From Planctomycetota bacterium (lineage in GTDB: Bacteria > Planctomycetota > Phycisphaerae > Phycisphaerales > UBA1924), in NCBI GenBank assembly GCA_024276195.1, contig JAJRXR010000063.1, forward strand, positions 1 to 42,751: a stretch of DNA of 42,751 nt, in the 5' to 3' direction. A program made the translations under genes and the position numbers. Below are positions 9,668 through 18,799 of this stretch, piece after piece; within the stretch, counting starts at the first letter, position 1; each line of letters starts with the position of its first letter. The notes beneath the pieces are model-generated. The model was not told where the DNA came from. It searched no databases and worked only from the letters and a program-made list of their open reading frames with translations.

Positions 9668-10717
9668 ATGACACAGGCAACGAGATTTACAACACTTGCG
9701 GTGGTGCTGGCGCTGGGGGCGGGGGCTTTTACGCCCGCGTTTGGGCAGGCGGGTGGGCAGGCGTTGGGGCCTGAGCAGGCTGGCGGCATTTTCGCCGACG
9801 CTCCGGAGGGGTTCATCCCGCCGCCGCTGCACCCGGGTGGGGTGACGCTGGAGACGAGGCGTCTGGGCGAGGGGGTGTACGCGTTGATGTCGGACAAGCC
9901 GCCGACGGACAACTCGGGGTTTATCGTGGGGGAGGATGCGGTGCTGGTGATCGACGCGCACATCAACCCGGAGATGGCGGGGCAGATCATCGAGAGCGTG
10001 CGGCGCGTCACGGACAAGCCGATCGCGTATCTCGTGAACACGAACTATCACGGGGACCACACGTTCGGCAACAGCACGTTCCCGAGCTCGACCACGATCA
10101 TCGCCCACGCCGCGACCGGGGCGCGCATGGCCGATTTCGAGGGCGAGTGGCGGGTCATGCTTGTGACGGTCTCGGGCGATACGGAGGTTCTCGAGGGTGT
10201 GACGCTGCGTCTGCCGGACATCACGTTTGATGAGAGGCTGACGATCGACCTGGGCGGGCGGGTTGTGGAGCTGTACCACTTCGGCGCCGGCAACACGCCC
10301 GGGGACACGGTGGTGTACGAGCCGCTGACGCGGACGGCGTGGACGGGGAACCTGGTGATAATGGGGTCGGCTCCGCCGATCTTTGAATCTGACGCGGCGA
10401 CGTACCTGCGCACGATCAGCGCGTTCGCGAGCGAGCTTGATGTGGAGACGATCATCCCCGGGCACGGCGTGCAGCTCGATGGGGCGGCACAGCTGGCGGT
10501 GTATCAGGCGTACCTGGGTGATCTGCTGACGAGGGTGCGCCAGCAGGTGCGCGAGGGGCGGTCGTTGGAGCAGGCTCTTGAGGGCGTGCCCCTGGAGGAT
10601 CGGTGGTTGCCCGAGGAAGGGTCGGCGCTGAGCGGGATCGCGCCGCTGATGCGTGGGTTTCACAGGCTGAATGTGAAGCGGACGTACGAGGCGCTGGCGG
10701 GGGATGACGCCCGCTGA
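9668..10717 (+). CDS. Secreted MBL-fold metallohydrolase-like protein
   Basis: This 349-residue protein has a signal peptide (TTLAVVLALGAGAFTPAFGQA) and a metallo-beta-lactamase fold (about residues 55-290). The metal motif reads NTNYHGDHTFGNS, so the first histidine of HxHxDH is asparagine (N126), while H128, D130 and H131 remain. The second motif is GAGNTPGD, with N209 where histidine is usual. The bridging acid is N228 (TGNLV), but the last histidine is kept (IIPGHG, H266). Zn1 ligands are thus largely lost while a Zn2-like set D130, H131, H266 survives. It could be a single-metal or altered enzyme of the exported quinoprotein-relay/SoxH-like group. AGGAGGAGG precedes the ATG. A MarR-type operator overlaps its 5' region. 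Substrate unknown. Confidence 0.85.
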   Translation: MTQATRFTTLAVVLALGAGAFTPAFGQAGGQALGPEQAGGIFADAPEGFIPPPLHPGGVTLETRRLGEGVYALMSDKPPTDNSGFIVGEDAVLVIDAHINPEMAGQIIESVRRVTDKPIAYLVNTNYHGDHTFGNSTFPSSTTIIAHAATGARMADFEGEWRVMLVTVSGDTEVLEGVTLRLPDITFDERLTIDLGGRVVELYHFGAGNTPGDTVVYEPLTRTAWTGNLVIMGSAPPIFESDAATYLRTISAFASELDVETIIPGHGVQLDGAAQLAVYQAYLGDLLTRVRQQVREGRSLEQALEGVPLEDRWLPEEGSALSGIAPLMRGFHRLNVKRTYEALAGDDAR

Positions 10718-10754
10718 GGACGGTTCGGGCGCGTGTTCGCCCACTTCTGAGACG

Positions 10755-10780
10755 CCGATCGCCCGAGGGGGCGGTCGGCG
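10755..10780 (+). terminator. Hairpin after the MBL-fold gene
   Basis: GCCGATCGCC and GGCGGTCGGC form a 10-base stem with one G-T pair and a 6-base loop, followed by GGGTTT. The T-run is very short, so termination is only a possibility. Confidence 0.4.
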
Positions 10781-10830
10781 GGTTTGGCGGCGCTCCGCAG
10801 GGGCTCTGGTCCCGCTATTCTCTCGTCGAG

Positions 10831-12000
10831 ATGAACCAGCACACCACACGACGATTTGGCGCGGCCGCGTTTGTTCTGCTTGCTGTGGGCGGAGGTGGCG
10901 CGTTCGCGCAGTCCAACGAGTTCCAGCTTGATGATGAGACGGGGTGGGTGCAGACGGCGGCGCCGGAGCCGGGGACGGACGCGTGGACGATGGCCCAGGC
11001 CCGGAGGCATCTGGCGGCGGAGAACCCGGAGCGGGCGCTGAAGATTCTCAGCCCGTGGCTGGAGGCGAACAAGCGGACGAGCAACCCGTACCTGGCTGAG
11101 GCGTACCTGCTGCGGGGCGATGCGCGGGTGGCCAACGACGATGAGTACGACGCGCTGTTCGATTACGAGACCGTGATCCGAGACTTCTCGGCGAGCGATT
11201 CGTTCCCGAAGGCGATCGAGCGCGAGTACGAGATCGGGGTGCGATACATCAACGGGCTGCGGCGCAAGTTTTTGGGGATGCGTGTGGAGGGGGCGCGTGC
11301 GACGGGCGAGGAGCTGCTGATTCGTGTGCAGGAGCGGGCGCCGGGGTCGCTGCTGAGCGAGAAGGCGGCGCTGGATCTGGCGGATCATTATTACAGGCGG
11401 CGGGAGATGCCGCTGGCGGGCGAGATGTACGACATCTTTATCGAGAACTACCCGGACTCGGAGTACCGGCAGTACGCGGAGCTGCGCCAGATCAAGGCGA
11501 ACCTGAGCCGGTTCAAGGGGCCAGAGTACGACGCGGCGGGGCTGATCGAGGCGAGGCTGCTGATCGAGGACTTTATCCGGCGGCGCCCGGGCGCGGCGCA
11601 GCACGAGGGCATCACGTCGGGGATGCTGGTCCGGATTGATGAGTCCGCGGCGCAGCAGCTGCTGACGACCGCGAAGTGGTATCTGAAACGGAAGGATGAG
11701 GCGAGCGCGCGGTTTACGCTGCGGCGGTTGCTCAAACGACACCCGACGAGCGCGGCGGCGCGGGACACGATCGACCTGATGATTGCCCGGGGCTGGATGG
11801 ACCCGCCCGAGGAGCACACGACCGACCGGCACGGAGAGGCGCTGCGCAAGGCACACGCGGAACCGCGGGGCGAGCCGGCTCTTGAGGCGGAGTCGGCGCC
11901 TGAACCGACCCTGGAACCAGAGCTGGAGCCGATCCCGGAGCCAGAGCGGGAACCGGAGGCGTCGTCGCCTGATGTGGTTCCGATCGAGGAGCTGCCGTGA
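10831..12000 (+). CDS. BamD/YfiO-like outer-membrane assembly TPR protein
   Basis: This 389-residue exported protein has a signal peptide (RFGAAAFVLLAVGGGGAFAQ) and helical TPR-like repeats. LAAENPERALKILSPWLEAN, AEAYLLRGDARVANDDEYDA, ALDLADHYYRRREMPLAGEMYDIFIENYPDSEY and RFTLRRLLKRHPTSAAARDT all follow the (A)LxxA..Y..fl..yP.s pattern of BamD/YbgF proteins. The last 60 residues are a proline- and glutamate-rich tail. No lipobox cysteine is seen, unlike E. coli BamD, so it may be periplasmic. It overlaps the LptE-like gene by four bases (GTGA), showing an operon for outer-membrane biogenesis. TATTCT lies nine bases before the ATG as a possible -10 box. Exact BamD orthology is not proven. Confidence 0.72.
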   Translation: MNQHTTRRFGAAAFVLLAVGGGGAFAQSNEFQLDDETGWVQTAAPEPGTDAWTMAQARRHLAAENPERALKILSPWLEANKRTSNPYLAEAYLLRGDARVANDDEYDALFDYETVIRDFSASDSFPKAIEREYEIGVRYINGLRRKFLGMRVEGARATGEELLIRVQERAPGSLLSEKAALDLADHYYRRREMPLAGEMYDIFIENYPDSEYRQYAELRQIKANLSRFKGPEYDAAGLIEARLLIEDFIRRRPGAAQHEGITSGMLVRIDESAAQQLLTTAKWYLKRKDEASARFTLRRLLKRHPTSAAARDTIDLMIARGWMDPPEEHTTDRHGEALRKAHAEPRGEPALEAESAPEPTLEPELEPIPEPEREPEASSPDVVPIEELP

Positions 12001-12533
12001 GGCGTGCGGGGCGAGGGGCAGGGGCGGCGGCGGTCGCGGTTGCGATGGGCAGCGTGTTGGCGGGCGGGTGCGCCTCGAACCCGAGCGAGGGGTATGCGTT
12101 CGGGTGGACGCATTCGAGCGATGTGCGTTCGATCGCGGTCCCGATGTTCGACAACAACACGTTCTCGACGGGCACGGAGTTTGAGCTGACGGAGGCGATC
12201 ATCTCGGAGATCCAGCGATCGACGCCGTGGGTGGTGGTGGCGCCAGAGCGGGCGGATACAACGCTCGCGGGTGTGCTGGCGCGCGAGTCGGCGACAACGC
12301 TCTCGACGACGCCCGGGGTGGGGCTGGTGCAGGAGAACGCGCTGACGATGACGGTGGACTTTACATGGCGCGACAACCGCTCGGGCGAGGTGCTGGTGTC
12401 CCGGAAATCGTTCAGCGCGGTGGGGACGTACATCCCCGCGCGGGGCACGGGCGAGCGGCGCGAGATCGCCCAGCGCCAAGCGATCCGGGAGCTTGCCCGT
12501 GACATCGTGGCGGAGCTTCGGGCGGACTGGTAG
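11997..12533 (+). CDS. LptE-like LPS-assembly lipoprotein
   Basis: This 178-residue lipoprotein has an arginine-containing signal and the lipobox LAGGC, so C25 is the lipidated residue. The body follows the LptE family: VRSIAVPMFDNNTF, TGTEFELTEAIISEIQ, RADTTLAGVL, QENALTMTVDFTWRD and a C-terminal helix AIRELARDIVAEL. LptE plugs the LptD translocon in the outer membrane and helps place lipopolysaccharide. The gene begins with GTG at 11997, overlapping the stop of the BamD-like gene, so translation is coupled. The 250 bases after it, before ftsH, hold GC-rich short inverted repeats and no convincing gene. Confidence 0.8.
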   Translation: MRRAGRGAGAAAVAVAMGSVLAGGCASNPSEGYAFGWTHSSDVRSIAVPMFDNNTFSTGTEFELTEAIISEIQRSTPWVVVAPERADTTLAGVLARESATTLSTTPGVGLVQENALTMTVDFTWRDNRSGEVLVSRKSFSAVGTYIPARGTGERREIAQRQAIRELARDIVAELRADW

Positions 12534-12785
12534 GGACGCGGATAGGGCAGCGGGCGATGGCGTCGTTCTCGGTCGTCGCCTGTTTAGGGGTGTTCCGGAT
12601 CCCCGGCGGGGGTGGGCCTCGAAGTCCGCCCGAGGGCTCCCTAGCGTTTCAGGGCGTTGGCGTCCCGAACGATGAAGGTTTGAACCCCACCGGAGGGGCG
12701 GCGTACGGACACGGACCGGGCGCCCTCCTCACGCGACCCCCAGCGAGGCGCACAGCGCATGACGCGACCCCGAGATCGGCAGGGA

Positions 12786-14846
12786 ATGACGAACGAGAAC
12801 CCCGGATTGACCGCTCCGTTGCGAGCGGCGGCTGACGACCCCGGCCCATCGAAGACCCCCAAGGGGGGGGCTGAGGGTGAGAAGAAGCCTGGGGAGAAGG
12901 GGGCGGCGGGGGCGGGGCCGAGCCGTGGGCTGTTCGGCTTTCTCATGATTCTGGTGCTGGGCCTGATGCTGGTGATGTTCTTTTCGAGCGCGTCAGGGGG
13001 GGAGAAGATCACGATCGCGCAGTTTGAGGCGCACTACGCGAGCGGGGACATCGTGCCGAACACGGTCGAGATCCGCGAGGACGCGGTGTACGCCAAGCTG
13101 GTGCAGGACGACGTGTCGAAGAAGCCGGAGACGGTGCGGGTGCCGATCAACACGGCGACGAAGGAGATGATCGCGGGCCGGGTCCAGGTCGTGACGAAGG
13201 GGCAGTATCGCTCACGCCCGGCCTCGGGGCTGACGCAGTTCCTGCTGTTCTTCGGGCCGATCTTCCTGTTGATCTTTGTGATCTGGTTCTTGATCTCGCG
13301 TGGGCTTCGCAACGCCGGGGGCGGGGCGGGGATGCTGGGGAGCTTTGGCAAGTCCAAGCACCGGATGATGACCAAGGAGATGACGGGAGTCACGTTCAAG
13401 GACGTGGCCGGGATCGAGGAGGCCAAGGACGAGGTGACGGAGATCATCGAGTTCCTGAAGAACCCGAAGAAGTTTACGAGGCTCGGCGGGCGCATCCCGC
13501 GGGGCGTGCTGCTGACGGGGCCTCCGGGGTGCGGCAAGACGCTGCTGGCGAAGGCGATCGCGGGGGAGGCGGACGTGCCGTTCTTCTCGATCTCGGGGTC
13601 GGACTTTGTGGAGATGTTTGTGGGCGTGGGCGCGAGCCGCGTGCGAGATTTGTTCAAGCAGGCGAAGGAGTCGGCGCCGTGCATTATCTTCCTGGATGAG
13701 ATCGACGCCGTGGGTCGTCGGCGCGGCGGGGGGTTCTCGTCGGGCGGGCACGACGAGCGCGAGCAGACACTCAACGCGATTCTGGTGGAGATGGACGGGT
13801 TCGCGGCGGCCGATGGTGTGATCGTCGTCGCGGCGACGAACCGACCCGATGTGCTGGACCCGGCGCTGATTCGCCCGGGTCGGTTCGACCGCCAGATCGG
13901 GGTCACGCTGCCGGATGTGAAGGGGCGGCTCGAGATTCTCAAGGTCCACGCGGCGAAGGTGAAGCTGGGGCCGAACGTCAACCTGGAGATGGTCGCGCGG
14001 GGGACGCCGATGTTCTCGGGGGCGGATCTGGCGGCGATCATCAACGAGGCGGCGATCGCGGCGACGATGCAGGACAAGGACTTCATCGAGCACGAGGACT
14101 TCGAGGAGGCGCGCGACAAGGTGAAGTTCGGGCGTGCGAAGAAGTCGCGCGTGCGAGAGAAGGACGAGAACAAGCTGGTGGCGTACCACGAGGCGGGGCA
14201 CGCGGTGCTGCAGTCGTTGCTCAAGGACGCGGACCCGCTGCACAAGGTGACGATCATCCCGCGGGGCGACTCGGGCGGGGCGACGTTCAGCCTGCCCGAG
14301 AAGGACCGGATGGGGTTCAGCCTGCGTTGGCTCAACGCGACGATGCGTGTGCTGTGCGGGGGTCGGATCGCCGAGCAGAAGGCGATGGAGGATGTCTCGT
14401 CCGGCGCCTCGCAGGACATCGCGCAGGTGACGAACCTGGCGCGGACGATGGTGCTCGAGTGGGGGATGAGCGAGAAGCTGGGGTTTGTGCGCTACGCGGG
14501 GGCGGACACGCGTGAGATGTACGTTCCCGAGCGGGAGTATTCTGAGCACACCGCCGAGGTGATCGACAACGAGGTGCGGCGCATGGTGGACGAGGCGTAC
14601 ACGGACGCCGAGCGGATGCTTGGCGAGAGCTGGGAGCGCGTGGTGGCGGTGGCCGACGCGCTGCTCAAGCACGAGACGCTGACGGCGGACGATGTCCACG
14701 CGCTGATCCGGGGCGAGACGCTGAGCAAGCCGACGGTGTCGGACCTGCTCGCGGCGGACCGTCCGTCGGCGCCCCCGCCTGCGCCCAAGACGGGCAACGG
14801 CGAGGAGCCGGACCTGCCGCCGGGGGCGATGGCGAGCCCGGCGTGA
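12786..14846 (+). CDS. ftsH: ATP-dependent zinc metalloprotease FtsH
   Basis: This membrane-anchored AAA+ protease (686 residues from this start) degrades membrane and regulatory proteins. A charged, Gly/Pro-rich N-terminus precedes TM1 ([17 protein letters not shown], about 48-68), a periplasmic domain, and TM2 ([19 protein letters not shown], about 150-170). The AAA domain has Walker [14 protein letters not shown] (about 243), Walker [17 protein letters not shown], and the second region of homology [20 protein letters not shown]. The protease site is HEAGH (about 468). The tail is proline-rich. The start is uncertain: an in-frame ATG at 12759 would add nine residues, and neither has a strong Shine-Dalgarno site. 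It is encoded alone after the lptE-like gene. Confidence 0.96.
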   Translation: MTNENPGLTAPLRAAADDPGPSKTPKGGAEGEKKPGEKGAAGAGPSRGLFGFLMILVLGLMLVMFFSSASGGEKITIAQFEAHYASGDIVPNTVEIREDAVYAKLVQDDVSKKPETVRVPINTATKEMIAGRVQVVTKGQYRSRPASGLTQFLLFFGPIFLLIFVIWFLISRGLRNAGGGAGMLGSFGKSKHRMMTKEMTGVTFKDVAGIEEAKDEVTEIIEFLKNPKKFTRLGGRIPRGVLLTGPPGCGKTLLAKAIAGEADVPFFSISGSDFVEMFVGVGASRVRDLFKQAKESAPCIIFLDEIDAVGRRRGGGFSSGGHDEREQTLNAILVEMDGFAAADGVIVVAATNRPDVLDPALIRPGRFDRQIGVTLPDVKGRLEILKVHAAKVKLGPNVNLEMVARGTPMFSGADLAAIINEAAIAATMQDKDFIEHEDFEEARDKVKFGRAKKSRVREKDENKLVAYHEAGHAVLQSLLKDADPLHKVTIIPRGDSGGATFSLPEKDRMGFSLRWLNATMRVLCGGRIAEQKAMEDVSSGASQDIAQVTNLARTMVLEWGMSEKLGFVRYAGADTREMYVPEREYSEHTAEVIDNEVRRMVDEAYTDAERMLGESWERVVAVADALLKHETLTADDVHALIRGETLSKPTVSDLLAADRPSAPPPAPKTGNGEEPDLPPGAMASPA

Positions 14847-15014
14847 GCGGGGCGATACACCGATTCAAGCCCAGAGCGTGAGCGACGGGTTCGCGCCGGG
14901 CGACACGCGGGGTGTGATGCGAACCACACATTTGAGTTTCGGGATTCCACCCTGTTTATAACAATGGGCTGGATTGATCTTGACACCCCACCCTCGCCGA
15001 TGTTCAATACACAC

Positions 15015-15058
15015 AGCCCGCCAGCCCGCCAGCCCGCCAGCCCGCCAGACAGGCGGGC
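15015..15058. repeat. Tandem octamer AGCCCGCC (x4) with hairpin
   Basis: Four exact copies of AGCCCGCC run from 15015 to 15046. The last GCCCGCC (15040-15046) pairs perfectly with GGCGGGC at 15052-15058 over a 5-base loop. The array lies about 50 bases before the glycine-rich protein gene, so it could vary by slippage and alter its expression. It has no T-run. Confidence 0.65.
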
Positions 15059-15101
15059 GGCTGGATAGGGTGGATGAGGCTCGCAGACTGGAGTCTCGTC
15101 A

Positions 15102-17021
15102 ATGCTCTGCAAGCCGATGTTGATTGCTGTATTCAGTCTGCTTTTGACATGCTTGGCGAGTTCAGTCGCCTGCGCGCAACTCACGAACGATTACCCGCCC
15201 GACTATTGCTTCGGGTGCCCAGGCGACGCTGGTCACCCGGACGGGTATGACGGATACCCAGGGGATCACCCGAACAACCCGTACGCCCCCAGTGGCGGCC
15301 CCGGCGGGCACGGGTTCGGCAACGGGAACGGTGGGAAGGGTGGAGATGGCATAAGTGGCGGTGGCGGCGGCGTCGGAGGAAACGGGGACGGCAATGGCAA
15401 CGGGGGAACAGGCGGAAATGGGGGATCCGGAGTAGGTGATGGCGGCGATGGTGGCAACGGCGGGGCTGAGGGAGGCCAGGGTGGGAATGGTGGAGACGGC
15501 GGGGACGGAACCGCAACATCTCAAGACGGGGGCGATGGCGGAGACGGCGGCAACGGTCCCGGTGGCGGAGGCGATGGCGGCGACGCGGGCGATGGGTTTG
15601 CCAGTAATGACATTTCCCAGGGGGGGTGGGGCAACGGAGGAGACGGGGGCGAAGGCGGAGATGGTCTTGAGTCTGGCGGTGGTGGCGACGGTGGCAAAGG
15701 CGGCAAGAGCAGCGCCCTCACCGGGCACGGTGGAGACGGCGGGTGCGGCGGTAATGGGGGACCCGAAGCTGGCGACGGCGGCGATGGCGGCAACGGTGGT
15801 CAGGGCGCGACCACGGGCGGCGATGGCGGCTGTGGGGGGAGCGCCAATGGTGGCAACGGGCGAGGTGGCGCAGGCGGTGTTGGCGGCGCGGGTCGCGACA
15901 GTCGTGGCGGCGCTGGCGGCAACGGCGGCGATGGAGCCGGAAGCGGCGACGGTGGCGATGGCGGGTGCGGCGGGTCTTCTAAGCACGGCCCCGGGTGGAC
16001 CGGAGGCGACGGTGGCAACGGTGGTCCGACCAGCGGGGACGGTGGTTGCGGCGGGTGTGGAGGCAACGCCGTAATCCTGGACGGAGGCGACGGAGGCGAC
16101 GGTGGGAATGCCGGTGGAAGCGGCAATGGCGGGTGCGGCGGCGCCGGGGGCGAGGGAGGCACCGCAGGCGGAGATGGCGGCGATGGTGGCAATACATCGC
16201 CCAGCGGAAGCGGTTGCGGAGGCGACGGTGGTGATGGTGGTGACGCGGAGACCGTGCCCAATGTTGGAGACGGTGGTGATGGTGGAGATGGCGGCAACGG
16301 TCCCTGCCGCGGCGAGGGCGGACAAGGTGGAGATGGCTATGGCTCAGACGGAAGCAACGGGAAGCGTGGGCTAAAGATTACGATCGTCCCCGGTATTCCT
16401 GGCGCAGCCACATGGCTCAGCGACGAGCACATCCTGGCACTGATCGAGGAGGATCCCGATGCGTTGGCGGCCGTGTGGGATGATCTTGACGGGCCTCGCT
16501 TGGACTGGTTGGTCGATGAGTACCTGCCTGCCGCTGTGAATGGTGGTGTGACGTACATCCGGGGCGCCGTGCATCCAAACGGGCTCATGACAGATCGGGT
16601 GCGGTTCATTGTTGAGTACAAAGAGACGGGGCCATTGCCCATCTTGAACCTGCGTGTTGAGAACGGACCAAGTGCTACGGTTGTTGACGGAGTTCCGATT
16701 GCCGGTGAGGCGGGCTGGATGCGTCTGACCGTGACGGCCGTTCGACCTGTGCTCAGTCAGGCGTTCGGCCCGGTCGTGGATATGTTCGAGTACGAGAACC
16801 GTGATATCGAAGTCAGAGTATTCAAGATCGTGGATATTGGAAAGAAGGGTGATCTCAATATGAACGGTGTTGTTGAGATTGGCGATCTGAATGTAGTCGC
16901 ATCGAACATGGGGGAGAGCGGCGCTCTGCAACCCGAGGATGGCGATGCGAACGCAGACGGCGTCGTTGATTCGCTTGATGCGGAGATCGTAATTGACGAA
17001 ATTCTGAACGAAGACGGGTAA
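15102..17021 (+). CDS. Exported glycine-rich (GGX)n protein with dockerin-like C-terminus
   Basis: This 639-residue protein starts with a signal peptide (MLIAVFSLLLTCLASSVACA). Residues about 58-420 are almost entirely glycine with D, N, S, T and an occasional C, in units such as GGDGGNGG, GGDGGDGG and GGDGGCGGNGG. This resembles mycobacterial PGRS domains and polyglycine-II bundle proteins. Codons for the repeat vary, so the pattern is held at protein level. A globular region follows (about 420-580). The last 55 residues hold two calcium-loop-like repeats, DLNMNGVVEIGD (about 584) and DANADGVVDSLD (about 615), as in type I dockerins. It is likely a surface or matrix protein. Function is unknown. 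Opposite-strand open frames here are composition shadows. Confidence 0.85.
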   Translation: MLCKPMLIAVFSLLLTCLASSVACAQLTNDYPPDYCFGCPGDAGHPDGYDGYPGDHPNNPYAPSGGPGGHGFGNGNGGKGGDGISGGGGGVGGNGDGNGNGGTGGNGGSGVGDGGDGGNGGAEGGQGGNGGDGGDGTATSQDGGDGGDGGNGPGGGGDGGDAGDGFASNDISQGGWGNGGDGGEGGDGLESGGGGDGGKGGKSSALTGHGGDGGCGGNGGPEAGDGGDGGNGGQGATTGGDGGCGGSANGGNGRGGAGGVGGAGRDSRGGAGGNGGDGAGSGDGGDGGCGGSSKHGPGWTGGDGGNGGPTSGDGGCGGCGGNAVILDGGDGGDGGNAGGSGNGGCGGAGGEGGTAGGDGGDGGNTSPSGSGCGGDGGDGGDAETVPNVGDGGDGGDGGNGPCRGEGGQGGDGYGSDGSNGKRGLKITIVPGIPGAATWLSDEHILALIEEDPDALAAVWDDLDGPRLDWLVDEYLPAAVNGGVTYIRGAVHPNGLMTDRVRFIVEYKETGPLPILNLRVENGPSATVVDGVPIAGEAGWMRLTVTAVRPVLSQAFGPVVDMFEYENRDIEVRVFKIVDIGKKGDLNMNGVVEIGDLNVVASNMGESGALQPEDGDANADGVVDSLDAEIVIDEILNEDG

Positions 17022-17161
17022 GCAGGCTCGATACGCCGGTAGTTTGTCATTATCGAACCGAGTGTCGTTTCCTGATCCGTCGCGGTAGACGGGCGGTGGG
17101 CTTGTCAGTTGTTTGGGTCAACCGGCGCGCCGACAATATCGATCGACTACGCTCATGCCCC

Positions 17162-17959
17162 GTGACCGATCCCGACGCGAACATCCCCGCGATGGAAGAC
17201 ATCCGCGCGAGCGGGCTTTCCCGCTTTGGCGCGCGGGTGGACCATCTGTACCACGCGCTGGTTCGCCGGCGGTTCGCCAGCGTGGTGCGGTCACTCGGGG
17301 CGTATACGCAGCCGGGGTGTGTGGTTCTTGATGTGGGCGCGAACCACGGGCGGTTCGCCAAGCATCTGGCGGCGTTGCACGGGGGCGACTGCACGGTGTA
17401 TGCGTTCGAGCCGCTCGAGTACAACCGGGCGGTGCTGCGTGTGGCGGTGGGGCGTGCGGGGAACGTGACGATCGTGCCGCTGGCGTTGTCGAACGAGGCG
17501 GGGGAGACGGAGCTGTTTATCCCGTACAAGCGGGCGAGCAGGCGGTTCTCGCACGGGAGCGCGCACCTGGGTGATCGGGGATCGGGCGTGGCGTTTGGGA
17601 CGCGGACGGCTCCGGACGTGTGCCGGGCGTTGATCCAGACGGTGCGCTTGGATGACTGGGCGCAAGAGCAGGGGCTTGAGCGTCTGGACCTGATGAAGAT
17701 TGATGTCGAGGGGGCGGAGCCGCTGGTGATCGAGGGGGCGATGGAGACGCTTGCGCGGTTCAGGCCTGTGATCTTTGCGGAGTTGATCCCGGGGATGCCC
17801 GAGCGTGTGGGGCGGACGGTGGAGGGCGTGATCGGACCGCTGCTGGGGCTGGGGTATGAGATGCGCGCCGGGGACGAGAGCGGGCGCGTGGGCGAGCGGC
17901 TGGAGGCGTGGACCGAGGGCGTGCGGGATTATCTGTTTGTGCATCCGGGGCGAGGCTGA
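17162..17959 (+). CDS. FkbM family methyltransferase
   Basis: This roughly 265-residue SAM-dependent methyltransferase shows motif I CVVLDVGANHGRFAKHLA, the acidic strand CTVYAFEPLEYNRAVL, and the FkbM hallmark DLMKIDVEGAEPLVIEGA, then RPVIFAELIPG. The family O-methylates sugars or polyketides, often on surface glycans. The start is unclear. GTG at 17162 lies eight bases after a TACGCT hexamer, matching the leaderless pattern seen elsewhere here; ATG at 17192 and GTG at 17096 are alternatives. No glycan cluster is adjacent; neighbours are unrelated in function. Substrate cannot be assigned. Confidence 0.85.
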   Translation: MTDPDANIPAMEDIRASGLSRFGARVDHLYHALVRRRFASVVRSLGAYTQPGCVVLDVGANHGRFAKHLAALHGGDCTVYAFEPLEYNRAVLRVAVGRAGNVTIVPLALSNEAGETELFIPYKRASRRFSHGSAHLGDRGSGVAFGTRTAPDVCRALIQTVRLDDWAQEQGLERLDLMKIDVEGAEPLVIEGAMETLARFRPVIFAELIPGMPERVGRTVEGVIGPLLGLGYEMRAGDESGRVGERLEAWTEGVRDYLFVHPGRG

Positions 17960-18001
17960 CGGGGAGTTTGGACCGAGCCGATCGGCGCTGGCAAGTTTCG
18001 G

Positions 18002-18007
18002 TAGGCT
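18002..18007 (+). promoter_or_regulatory. Putative -10 box TAGGCT, leaderless type
   Basis: TAGGCT ends six bases before the ATG at 18014, and there is no Shine-Dalgarno sequence. The predicted transcription start coincides with the start codon. Confidence 0.4.
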
Positions 18008-18013
18008 GGCGGG

Positions 18014-18799
18014 ATGGAAAGCATCCGCGTAGACACACAGGGCGCCCAGATTTCGTGCCGGCAGTGCGGGTATGACGTTCGGGGCCTGAGCGTCGATGGC
18101 GTCTGCCCGGAGTGCGGGTTTCTTGTGGAGCGGTCGTTGGCATCGGACGAGCTGAAAAACAGTTCGCCCGAGTATCTTGCGTCGCTGCATCGGGGCGTGG
18201 TCATCATCTTGACCTCGATCATCCTGATGATCCTGTTCATGTTCGTGGCGATCGGCGCGGTGATTGCGATCGCGGTGAGCAGCCGGGGCGGCGCGGTCCC
18301 TGCGTGGTTCAACATCGCGAATCAGGTGGTCAATGTGGTGCTCAGTTTGGCGATCGTGTATGGATGGTGGCTGTTCTCGGCGCCGGACCCGGCGTTTACG
18401 GGGCGAGAGGACGGATCGACGGCGCGCCGGGTTGTTCGGATCACGTTGTGCATCGCGGTCGGGCTCAGCTTCCTGAGCCTTGCGATCAACTTTCTCCCGT
18501 TGAATCAGGCGACGGGGATCGTGTTGATCGGGGTGGGTGTGCTCTCGTTGGTCGTGTTCGGGGTGCGCTACTTTGCGGAGATGTTGTACCTTCGGTGGCT
18601 CACGCCGCGGATCCCGAACTGGGACGCGCACAAGCGGGCGAAGCTGCTGCTCTGGCTCGGGCCGTTGCTGTACATTGTCGGGTCGTTGTGCCTGGGGCTC
18701 GGCCCGCTGGTGGCGTTGGTTCTGTACTGGAACCTGCTCGACAAGATCCGCAAGGACATCAAGGCGATCCGCCAGGCGGTACCGGGGATGACCGCCTAA
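18014..18799 (+). CDS. Zinc-ribbon multi-pass membrane protein
   Basis: This 261-residue protein begins with a zinc ribbon, CRQCGYDVRG (C15, C18) and CPECGF, a sequence repeatedly found at the N-terminus of planctomycete membrane proteins. About five transmembrane helices follow: VVIILTSIILMILFMFVAIG, NVVLSLAIVYGWWLF, ITLCIAVGLSFLSLAI, GIVLIGVGVLSLVVFGV and LLYIVGSLCLGLGPLVALVL. A short basic C-terminal helix (LLDKIRKDIKAIRQAV) ends it. The role is unknown; the ribbon may be regulatory or structural. It is convergent with rmuC, and the two stop codons overlap by four bases at 18796-18799. Confidence 0.8.
   Translation: MESIRVDTQGAQISCRQCGYDVRGLSVDGVCPECGFLVERSLASDELKNSSPEYLASLHRGVVIILTSIILMILFMFVAIGAVIAIAVSSRGGAVPAWFNIANQVVNVVLSLAIVYGWWLFSAPDPAFTGREDGSTARRVVRITLCIAVGLSFLSLAINFLPLNQATGIVLIGVGVLSLVVFGVRYFAEMLYLRWLTPRIPNWDAHKRAKLLLWLGPLLYIVGSLCLGLGPLVALVLYWNLLDKIRKDIKAIRQAVPGMTA

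Noticed and set aside
13034-14699. Antisense frames of 461 and 495 residues over ftsH
   Set aside because: FtsH on the plus strand is unambiguous; the opposite frames are serine- or arginine-biased shadows.
15162-16325. Long antisense frames (387 residues and proline-rich ones) opposite the glycine-rich gene
   Set aside because: They are composition shadows of GGX codons; the plus strand has the signal peptide and the dockerin-like end.
15300-16370. Regular repeats that could suggest a CRISPR array
   Set aside because: The units are short, irregular, coding and in frame; there are no spacers of constant length.
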